NCBI GenBank assembly: GCA_030428695.1
Contig: JAUIEM010000041.1
Span: forward strand, 1 to 35,619
Reading direction: 5' to 3'
DNA from: a bacterium
GTDB taxonomy: Bacteria; Planctomycetota; J058; JAJDCP01
Length of the DNA stretch: 35,619 bases
The notes below the pieces were generated by a model. It had not been told where the DNA came from and ran no database searches. It saw only the letters and a list, made by a program, of their open reading frames with translations. Each line of letters starts with the position of its first letter. Position 1 is the first letter of the stretch. Made by a program: the position numbers and the translations under genes. Shown one piece after another: positions 15,476 to 22,316 of the stretch.

Positions 15476-15512
15476 GGGGCACTGTGCCCCACGCACCGGG
15501 GCAGACTGCCCC
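15476..15512. promoter_or_regulatory. Tandem palindromes, candidate enhancer (activator-binding) sites
   Basis: GGGGCACTGTGCCCC (15476-15490) and GGGGCAGACTGCCCC (15498-15512) are two perfect 6-bp dyads with 3-bp centres and the same arms, repeated at exactly 22 bp, about two helical turns. The first extends to 7-bp arms. Their centres lie at about -98 and -76 from the start site predicted by the downstream -24/-12 promoter, within the range of sigma-54 upstream activator sites. The gene ending at 15333 is a Fis-HTH sigma-54 activator. Confidence 0.6.
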
Positions 15513-15525
15513 CGTGCAACGCGAA

Positions 15526-15546
15526 GGCCCCGCTTTGGCGGGGGTT
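15526..15546 (+). terminator. GC-rich hairpin after the FHA activator operon
   Basis: CCCCGC (15528-15533), loop TTTG, GCGGGG (15538-15543), followed by GTT only. It has the shape of an intrinsic terminator for the upstream operon, but the T-tract is poor. It lies between the palindromes and the -24/-12 promoter, so it would insulate that promoter from read-through. Confidence 0.4.
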
Positions 15547-15554
15547 CCCGTCGA

Positions 15555-15570
15555 TGGCATCGACTTTGCT
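15555..15570 (+). promoter_or_regulatory. Candidate sigma-54 (-24/-12) promoter of the large exported protein gene
   Basis: TGGCATCGACTTTGCT places GG (15556-15557) and GC (15568-15569) exactly 10 bp apart. It matches the consensus TGGCAC..TTTGCT at all conserved positions except T for C in the -24 box. The predicted start site is near 15581, 24 bp before the ATG. A TATGAT at 15580-15585 could instead be a sigma-70 -10 box, but no -35 box is visible at the proper distance. Confidence 0.6.
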
Positions 15571-15604
15571 CCTTTGGGGTATGATCGCAAGACGAGGAGT
15601 CCCC

Positions 15605-18600
15605 ATGCATCGTTGCCTGCTTCTGATCCTCAGCCTCGCCGCCTTCGCGCAGGACGGCGAGCGTGTCCTCTACGTCGAGGGCACGCCGCGCTGGGAGTAC
15701 CGTTTCCTGCGCAACTACCTGATCGAAGAGCCCGGGCTCAGGGTCCAGTGCTACCTGGCGAACGCCGACCCCGGCTTCCCGCAGGAGTCCTCTCCGGGCC
15801 TGCCCGCTCTCGGCGGCCTGCCCCGCAGCCTGCCGGAGCTCGCGGCCTACGACACCGTCATCCTCGGCGATGTCCCGGTCCTTGAGCTCGGCGCGCTGGT
15901 GGGCCTCCTGCCGGCCTGGGTCGAGCAGGGCGGCAGCCTGTTGTGCATCGCCGGACCGCTGGCCCTGCCGGAGCACTATCTCTCCGGGGCGCTCGCCGAC
16001 ATCCTCCCGATGACCGAGGCGGAGCGGGTCCGCCGCGAGGAAGCGGACCTGCGCCTCGACGGCCGGGGTGACTGGCCCCTGCCGGAGGCGCCGCCCGGGA
16101 TGGCGGAGGCGTGGGCGCTGACCCCCCGCGATGGCGCGCGCACCCTGCTGACCGTCCGGGACCTGCCCGGAGCGCCGCCGGCGCTGGTCGGCTGGTCCGT
16201 CGGCAAGGGCGCGGTGCTGTTCCAGGGCTTCGCGGAGAGCTGGCGCTGGCGGGAGGCCACGACCGACGCCCTCGACGAGCACTACGCCGCCTGTCTGGCC
16301 TGGCTGCAGCAGAGCCGCGTGGTCACCCGCCCGGTGCGGCTGACCCTGCGCGACGGCAACATCATCGAGGGCCGCCTGGCCGACTTCGCCGACCGCACCT
16401 ACGTGCTGCGGCTCAGCGACGGCCAGGAGCTGCGCTACCGGGAGGCTCAGCTGCGCGCCCTCGAGTTCCTCGACCACGCGCCGGTGGTCGAGGAACCGCG
16501 CCCGCTCAGCGAGGCCGAGCTGCGCGCCGAGCGCGAGCGCTGGCAGCCGTCGACACCCGCGGCGCGCGCCGAGCGGCGCGCAGAGCTGGTCCGGAACCGC
16601 GCCCGGCGTGTCGCCCGGGTCCGCTCGCAGGCCTTCGTGGTTCATGGGGGCAGGCGGGTCGCCACGCTGACGGAGGAGCAGGTCGGCAGCGGCGTGTTCG
16701 TCACCGATCCCCGCAGCGGCGAGCCCGCGCTGTTGACGGCCCGGGCGCTCGCCTTGCCCCACGAGTACGACCCGCGGGCCGCGGCGAAGCTGCTGTACTA
16801 CATCGGGCTCCAAGGCAACTATGAGGCGAAGGTGCGGGTGCAGGTCGAGATGTTCGTCCCTGACGCCGCGAGCCAGGGGCTCTCCAGCATCTGGATGACC
16901 ATTTTCAGCACCGAGGACCTGTCCCTGCGGCGGGCCGTGGCGGGCGAGGTCCTGTACGAAGCTCCGCAGACCGTGTCCTTCAACGTCGACGCCAACCAGC
17001 GACGGGTCGAGGGGGTCCGCGTCGCCCGCGCCTATGACCCCGCGGGCTTCGCCCTGTTCGGCCTCGACCTCGAGCGCGCCTTTCCCGCCAACCAGGAGGG
17101 GCGCGACCGGCTGCGCAGGATCCACGGCAAGAACCTCGACCTGCTGCCGGCCACTGTGTCGTCGCAGAGCCCCGCGGAGTTCGATCCGGTAGTGCTGCTC
17201 GCGGCCACTGTCGAGGATCGCGTCGGCGCCCTGCAGGCACATGTGCAGACGGCCGCCCCCATCAGCCTCGACGAGCGCTTCGCCCCGAGCTTCGTCGGCG
17301 CGCCCCTGTTCGACGACAACGGCCAGCTGTGCGGCCTGGTCACCCATGAGGACGAGGCCGGCCAGACCGCGGGGGCGGCGCTCGGAGTGCTTCTCTACGA
17401 GCTCGACGAGCTCGCGGAGAGGCGCAGCGTCGCCGAGTTCGAGGCCCTGCTCGATCAGCTCGAGAGGGAGCGCGCGCTCCAGGAAACGGATCCCGCGCCT
17501 GTCAGCACGCGCAAGGAGCTGGTCAAGCAACGCGCGAAGTTGATCGCCCGGGTGCGCACGCGCTCGCGGGTGACCCAGGGCGGAAGAATAGTCGCCTATC
17601 TGACGGAGGAACAGACCGGGAGCGGCGTGTTCGTCGACGATCCCCGCAATGGAGAGCTCGCCCTCCTGACCGCGCGCGCCCTGGCCCTGCCCCACGAGTA
17701 CGACCTGGAGGCCGCGGCGAGGGGGCAATACTACCTCGGGCTCGGTGGGGACTACGAGATCGAGGTCGAGGTCGCGGCCGACGTCTACGCTCCCGAGGAC
17801 GAGGGGGAGACCTCGACCTGGATGACCATCTTCAGCACCGAGGACCTGTCCCTGCGTCGGGCCGCGCACGGCGTCGTCGGGTACGGAGAGCCCCAGGTGA
17901 CCACGGTCAACATCGACGCGACGCAGCGCCGCATCGAAGGGGTGCGGCTGGCCCGTCGGGATGATCCGAACGGTCTCTCCCTGTTCGCCGTCGACTTCGA
18001 GCGCGCCTTCCCGCGCAGCGCGGACGGTCGCGCCCGCCTGGCCAGACTGCACGGGCAGATGCTCGAGCTGCGCGCGAGCGGTGTCTCGCTGGGGAATGCC
18101 TGGAGGCAGCTGCCGGTGCTCCTGCTCGGGGTGATCGATGGGCGCATCATCCCCTTCGACGAGGCGCTGCAGGCGGTCGATCCCCTCATCCTCGACGAGC
18201 GTTTCGACCCCTCTCTCGTCGGGGCTCCCCTGTTCAACGAGAACGGCCGCCTGGTCGGCGTCGTCACCCACGAAGGCGCCGGGAGGCAGATCGCCGGAGT
18301 GGAGCCGGGACCCTTCTTCGTCTCCTTCAACGGCTGGGAACGGATCGAGCGCTTCGAGCGCTCGAGGGAGCTCCATGCACGCGACCGGAGGCTACACCTG
18401 GATGCGCTTGCTCTCACCACCGAGCCGCCGGCGGACAAGTTCGAAGAGCGCGAGACCGCCATCGCAGACCGCGAGCAGGCACGCAAGGAGCTGATCAGAG
18501 ACCGCCAGTGGATCGTCGGCCGCGTGCGCGCGCAGGCCTTCGTCACCAAGGAGGGACGGAACATCGCGCAGCTGACCGAACCGGTCGTCGGCAGCGGGGT

Positions 18601-20263
18601 GTTCGTGCGGGCGGATGGCGAGGAGCGGCTGCTGACCGCCCGCCAGCTCGCCCTGCCCCACGAGTACGACCCTGTCGCGGTCGCCAAGCTCGAGTCCTTC
18701 CTCGCCCGCGACGAGGGCTACGCGCTCACGGTCGAGCTCGCCGTGGACGTCTACTGCCCGGACGCGTCCGACGAGGGCGCCACCAGCGTCTGGATGACCC
18801 TCTTCGAGAGCGCCGACTCCTCCCTGCGACTCCATGCCCGGGGCGCTGTCGAGTACGAGCTGGTCCGGGACGTCGCGTTCACCGGTCCCCTGGGCCGCGA
18901 GCGTCGAGCCTACGGGGTGTGGGTCGCCCGCCCCGACAGCCCGGACAACTGGGCCCTGCTCGACCTGAACTTCGACCGCGCCTTTCCGGACGACGAGGGG
19001 GGCCGCGCGAAGCTCCGGCGGATCCACGACAGGGCGCTCCCCTTCGCGTACCAGGAGCTCAGTGACACCGCGCCCGCGCTGGAGCTGGACGACAACGTCG
19101 TGGTGATCGGTGTCAGCCGGAATGGGCGCATCATCCCCTACGATGAGGAGCTGATCGCGGTCGACCCGCTCGTCCTCGACGAGCCCCACGACGCCTTCTT
19201 CCTCGGCGGCCCCCTCTTCGACGACGCGGGTCGGCTCGTCGGCCTGCTCACCCACGATATGCAGGGCGCGATGGCCGGCACGCCGGTGTTCGCCGTCGAC
19301 GGGATGCTGCAGCGGACGCCCGCGTCCCCGACGAGGGTCTGGCGCTCCTACGAGGCCCCTCCGCTCGCCCTGGCGCGTTTCCACGCGGACCATCAGCACT
19401 ACCTGCTCGCCCGGGACGTCCTCGCGCCGTTGCTCGACCTGCCGCCCGACGAGGAGAACGGTGTCGACATCGCCTTCGATGCCCGCCAGCTGTTCGACGA
19501 GCTCGCCCCTTTCATCGCCCTGCACGACGAGTCGGCGATGGTCGTGATCGACGGCGGTCCCTTCCCGATGGGCAGCGACGACCCGAGCGCGCCCGCCAGC
19601 GGTCCGGCCCACACCGTCGTGCTGCCCGCCTTCGCGATCGACCGGCGCGAGGTCAGCATCGGCGAGTATCTGCGCTTCCTGCGCGATCCATCGGTCCGCG
19701 CGGGGGCCTACGACCATCCGGACAACCCGCTCCCCGGGCAGCATCTGCCGATCGCCTGGCGCAGCGTGACGGAATACAACGGCGCGCTCAGCGAGCCGGT
19801 CCACGGCCTGAGCTACTACAGCGCCTGGGCGTACGCGCGCTGGTGCGGGAAGCGCCTGCCGACGGAGCAGGAGTGGGAAAAGGCCGCCTCCTGGGGACCC
19901 GACTTCGCCCCTACCGACAAACGGGCCTTCCCCTGGGGCGGCGAGTGGATGGAGGAGCGCTGCCAGGGCAAACGCGAGGAGGGTCCGCTTCCGGTGGGCT
20001 CCCACAAAGACGGCGCGAGCGCCTGGGGTGTCCTGCAGCTCGCCGGCAACGTCGCGGAATGGACCACGGGCGCCTACCAGGCCTACCCCGGCTCGGCCTA
20101 CGAGGACGAGGACTTCGGCTCCGGCCTACGGGTGGTCCGGGGCGGCTCCTACCTGTCGCCGGACTCCGGCGCCTTCCGCACCACCGACCGCGTCGGCCTC
20201 TTCCCCAGCGAGCGCTACGAGGGCGTCGGCTTCCGCTGCGTCCGGGATCTGTACGAGCGCTGA
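15605..20263 (+). CDS. Large exported protein: GATase-like region, three trypsin-fold pseudo-protease repeats, SUMF1 domain
   Basis: A 1552-residue protein with a signal peptide (MHRCLLLILSLAAFA). About 20-225 resembles class I glutamine-amidotransferase-like domains (VLYVEGTPRWEYRFLRNYL, YDTVILGDVPV, WVEQGGSLLCIAGP). About 240-290 is a small beta module (LRDGNIIEGRLADFADRTYV). Three repeats of roughly 260-300 residues begin near 322, 634 and 958. Each has GSGVFV, LLTAR.LALPHEYD and a C-terminal GAPLF or GGPLF followed by G.L.G..TH, the skeleton of a trypsin-like domain. The catalytic His and the GNSGGP serine are replaced (FVGAPLF, LVGAPLF, FLGGPLF), so protease activity is unlikely. About 1312-1552 is a SUMF1/FGE-sulfatase domain (MVVIDGGPFPMGSD, KRLPTEQEWEKAA, GNVAEWT, RGGSYL, GVGFRCV). 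The pair of active cysteines of true FGE is absent after RGGSYL. ATG 15605 follows CGAGGAG. A non-catalytic surface or scaffold role is inferred. Confidence 0.88.
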   Translation: MHRCLLLILSLAAFAQDGERVLYVEGTPRWEYRFLRNYLIEEPGLRVQCYLANADPGFPQESSPGLPALGGLPRSLPELAAYDTVILGDVPVLELGALVGLLPAWVEQGGSLLCIAGPLALPEHYLSGALADILPMTEAERVRREEADLRLDGRGDWPLPEAPPGMAEAWALTPRDGARTLLTVRDLPGAPPALVGWSVGKGAVLFQGFAESWRWREATTDALDEHYAACLAWLQQSRVVTRPVRLTLRDGNIIEGRLADFADRTYVLRLSDGQELRYREAQLRALEFLDHAPVVEEPRPLSEAELRAERERWQPSTPAARAERRAELVRNRARRVARVRSQAFVVHGGRRVATLTEEQVGSGVFVTDPRSGEPALLTARALALPHEYDPRAAAKLLYYIGLQGNYEAKVRVQVEMFVPDAASQGLSSIWMTIFSTEDLSLRRAVAGEVLYEAPQTVSFNVDANQRRVEGVRVARAYDPAGFALFGLDLERAFPANQEGRDRLRRIHGKNLDLLPATVSSQSPAEFDPVVLLAATVEDRVGALQAHVQTAAPISLDERFAPSFVGAPLFDDNGQLCGLVTHEDEAGQTAGAALGVLLYELDELAERRSVAEFEALLDQLERERALQETDPAPVSTRKELVKQRAKLIARVRTRSRVTQGGRIVAYLTEEQTGSGVFVDDPRNGELALLTARALALPHEYDLEAAARGQYYLGLGGDYEIEVEVAADVYAPEDEGETSTWMTIFSTEDLSLRRAAHGVVGYGEPQVTTVNIDATQRRIEGVRLARRDDPNGLSLFAVDFERAFPRSADGRARLARLHGQMLELRASGVSLGNAWRQLPVLLLGVIDGRIIPFDEALQAVDPLILDERFDPSLVGAPLFNENGRLVGVVTHEGAGRQIAGVEPGPFFVSFNGWERIERFERSRELHARDRRLHLDALALTTEPPADKFEERETAIADREQARKELIRDRQWIVGRVRAQAFVTKEGRNIAQLTEPVVGSGVFVRADGEERLLTARQLALPHEYDPVAVAKLESFLARDEGYALTVELAVDVYCPDASDEGATSVWMTLFESADSSLRLHARGAVEYELVRDVAFTGPLGRERRAYGVWVARPDSPDNWALLDLNFDRAFPDDEGGRAKLRRIHDRALPFAYQELSDTAPALELDDNVVVIGVSRNGRIIPYDEELIAVDPLVLDEPHDAFFLGGPLFDDAGRLVGLLTHDMQGAMAGTPVFAVDGMLQRTPASPTRVWRSYEAPPLALARFHADHQHYLLARDVLAPLLDLPPDEENGVDIAFDARQLFDELAPFIALHDESAMVVIDGGPFPMGSDDPSAPASGPAHTVVLPAFAIDRREVSIGEYLRFLRDPSVRAGAYDHPDNPLPGQHLPIAWRSVTEYNGALSEPVHGLSYYSAWAYARWCGKRLPTEQEWEKAASWGPDFAPTDKRAFPWGGEWMEERCQGKREEGPLPVGSHKDGASAWGVLQLAGNVAEWTTGAYQAYPGSAYEDEDFGSGLRVVRGGSYLSPDSGAFRTTDRVGLFPSERYEGVGFRCVRDLYER

Positions 20264-20269
20264 GCTTGT

Positions 20270-20404
20270 GAGTTCTGTCCCGGAGGGGGCGTCGGTTCGC
20301 GCCCAGCAAAGGGAGGGGTGAACCCCTCCCCCTACCTCGGTGTGTACGTTCTTTCTGGAGGTAGGGACGGGGTTTCCCCCGCCCGCCGGACCGGGAGAGA
20401 ACTT
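20270..20404. repeat. Palindromic element, copy A
   Basis: A 135-bp unit bounded by GAGTTCTGTCCCGG (20270-20283) and CCGGGAGAGAACTT (20391-20404), which are inverted repeats at 12 of 14 positions. Inside are two hairpin-like segments: GGGAGGGGTGAACCCCTCCCC (about 20311-20331) and a GGTAGGGACGGGGTTTCCCCC stretch. It is the first of two tandem, diverged copies downstream of the large exported protein gene. Confidence 0.7.
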
Positions 20405-20405
20405 G

Positions 20406-20573
20406 TTGACCTCAGCGCAAGTTCTGTCCCGGAGGAGGGCGTCGGTTCCCGACCTACGACGGGAGGGGGTGAACCCCTCCCCTACATGTTTGTCCTGCGA
20501 CTGCTCGAAAACTCTGTAGGGGCGGGGTTTACCCCCGCCCGCCGGACCGGGAGAGAACTTACGCTGAGGTCAA
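20406..20573. repeat. Palindromic MITE-like element, copy B, with 27-bp terminal inverted repeats
   Basis: The ends at 20406-20432 and 20547-20573 are inverted repeats matching at 25 of 27 positions (TTGACCTCAGCGCAAGTTCT... against ...AGAACTTACGCTGAGGTCAA). The 168-bp unit has the same internal order as copy A: a GGGAGGGGGTGAACCCCTCCC hairpin, then a TGTAGGGGCGGGGTTTACCCCC segment. It carries no open reading frame of note. It looks like a non-autonomous miniature element or a complex REP sequence. The 341-bp gap 20264-20604 is almost wholly made of copies A and B. Confidence 0.75.
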
Positions 20574-20604
20574 TATCTGGTCACTTTCACTTCACAAGAC
20601 CGCC

Positions 20605-22125
20605 CTACTCGACCGCGATCGTACGCGTCACCGCGTTGGCGCCCGGACCGCTGACCGTCAGCTCCAGGGCACCCGCCTCGAGCCCGGTCAGCGCGAAGGC
20701 GACCGCGCCGTCCTCAGCGCTGGTCGCCGTCGCGTACAGGCCGCCGCGCTGCCACACGCAGACGGTGAGGCCCGCGGCGCCGACCTCGACCTCGAGAAGC
20801 TCCGCGTCCTGGGTCAGGCGTGCGGGAGCGGAGACCGCCGGCGTGACCGGGCGCCCCGCCCGCATCGGCAGGGTCGGATCGCCGAGCAGGTTGATCTCGC
20901 TGAGCACCCAGTGGTAGCCGACCTCGACCGCCGCGTCCTCGGCGAGCTCGGCCTGGGCGGCGGCGAAGGCCTCGCCGGTCGTCAGGTCGGCCTCGACGCC
21001 GTGGCACCAGAAGCGGGTGAGGAAGCGGGTCGTGCCGTCCTGGGTGCGGCCGTCCCGCGGATCGCCGCCGCCGCCGAGGAAGACCGGCACGCCCTCGCGG
21101 GCGGGAGCGACGGCGACGACAGCGCCGGCCTTCGGGGCGCGCAGCATCGACTCGGTGATCGAGGGATCCTTCGGGCCGTCGAACTGGCCCGTGAAACAGG
21201 ACACCGTCGTCATCACCAGGTAGGCGTCCTCGTTCTCGAGCCGCGCGACGCTGGCGGCGTTGGCCGGCCGGTGGCGCTCGAGCACCCACAGGTCGAGCAG
21301 GCCGTGGCCGTGCATGTGCATCTTCCCGGCGCTCTTCTCGTTGATGTGCGCGACCCAGTTCGCCGGTGACAGCGCGTGATCGCCGCGGCGCTCGCGGTCC
21401 CAGGGGGTGACGTCGGTGAAGTAGCGGGCGATGCTGCCGCTCCAGACCTCGGCGAGGTTCCGGTCCCACAGCATGTCGGCCTTGTAGTTCGCCTGGGGCA
21501 CCGCGCAGGTGTAGGTGAAGCTCTCGGCGAAGGCGTCCTCGGGGTAGGCGCTCTCGTAGGCGATCGCCTTGTCGGTGTAGGCGGCGACGTCCTCGACGCT
21601 GCGCACGGGGATGCGGCCGATGCAGGCGCCGCGCTCGTTGACGTAGGAGAGCGCCGGGCGGTCGTTCCGCCAGTCACCGTAGATGCCGTCCCCGTTCGCG
21701 TCCCAGTCCCCCTCGCCGATGAACCAGACGTCGCTCGGGATGTCGTCGTAGCGCAGGCTGCGCCCGAGCCGGTGGCGGGTGTCGCGGTCGGGCACCGGGC
21801 TGCCGTCCGGGCCGCTGTCGCCGCCGAGGATCACCCAGCGCGTGCCGCGCTCGGCGATCGCCTGGCGGATGTAGGCCCGCATCCGGGTCTGCACGTCGCC
21901 CTCCTCGGAGGCGGCGGCGATCGCCTCGACGGTGACGATGCTCGTCGGCTTGCCGCAGCGGGTCTTCCACTCCGCGAACGGCTGCCAGGCCTCGGCGAGC
22001 TCGGCGGAGGTGACGAGCAGCACCGTCGCCGAGAGCTCTTCGCCCGTGTCCGGCGACCAGGCCGTCGGGACCTCGGCGAGGCAGAGGGAGAGAGGGAGGA
22101 GGAGGAGGATCGGGAAGCGCGGCAT
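20605..22125 (-). CDS. Secreted C25-family (gingipain-like) cysteine peptidase
   Basis: A 506-residue protein with a signal peptide (MPRFPILLLLPLSLCLAEV). The peptidase fold occupies about 35-430. The catalytic His is in HMHGHGLLDLW (about 21300-21325) and the catalytic Cys in TTVSCFTGQFDGP (about 21180-21220), in the order and spacing of gingipain-type caspase-fold peptidases. Family landmarks include WVILGGDSGPDGSP and EINLLGDPTLPMRAG before the C-terminus. A beta-sandwich domain follows (about 430-506; ELLEVEVGAAGLTVCVWQRGG, ALELTVSGPG). There is no Por-type sorting domain. The start ATG 22125 has CAGGAG upstream. It is presumably exported and degrades protein outside the cell or matures envelope proteins. 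A second, divergent paralogue lies at 29380-30939. Both catalytic residues are present. Confidence 0.88.
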   Translation of the reverse strand: MPRFPILLLLPLSLCLAEVPTAWSPDTGEELSATVLLVTSAELAEAWQPFAEWKTRCGKPTSIVTVEAIAAASEEGDVQTRMRAYIRQAIAERGTRWVILGGDSGPDGSPVPDRDTRHRLGRSLRYDDIPSDVWFIGEGDWDANGDGIYGDWRNDRPALSYVNERGACIGRIPVRSVEDVAAYTDKAIAYESAYPEDAFAESFTYTCAVPQANYKADMLWDRNLAEVWSGSIARYFTDVTPWDRERRGDHALSPANWVAHINEKSAGKMHMHGHGLLDLWVLERHRPANAASVARLENEDAYLVMTTVSCFTGQFDGPKDPSITESMLRAPKAGAVVAVAPAREGVPVFLGGGGDPRDGRTQDGTTRFLTRFWCHGVEADLTTGEAFAAAQAELAEDAAVEVGYHWVLSEINLLGDPTLPMRAGRPVTPAVSAPARLTQDAELLEVEVGAAGLTVCVWQRGGLYATATSAEDGAVAFALTGLEAGALELTVSGPGANAVTRTIAVE

Positions 22126-22179
22126 CGAGAGCACTCCTGGTAGGCTACTCCCCGGCTGGCGCCGGCGACCAGCGACCTG

Positions 22180-22300
22180 GGAGAAGCCTCTTCCTCCCCG
22201 CCCATCCGCGCAAGCGCGGGATCGCGGGCGAGCCTTCTCCTGGCGAGAGAATCCAACTTCGCTGCGCTCGTGCATTCTCTCACGGCGCGCGAGGATGATC
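22180..22300. repeat. Nested inverted repeats between the HELLH protein and C25 peptidase genes
   Basis: GGAGAAGCCTC (22180-22190) pairs with GAGCCTTCTCC (22230-22240) at 10 of 11 positions. Between them CCGCG-CAAG-CGCGG forms an inner hairpin. A little further, GAGAGAAT and ATTCTCTC form another dyad around a 22-nt loop (about 22245-22282). This gap of 191 bp contains no gene. It may be a read-through attenuator, a transcript end or a degenerate palindromic element; there is no T-tract. Confidence 0.4.
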
Positions 22301-22316
22301 GAAGGTTCGCGGATGC

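Noticed and set aside
15605..20263. True formylglycine-generating enzyme activity for the C-terminal domain
   Set aside because: The Cys pair expected after RGGSYL is replaced by Ser/Pro/Ala-type residues, and no sulfatase gene is nearby. Only the fold is supported.
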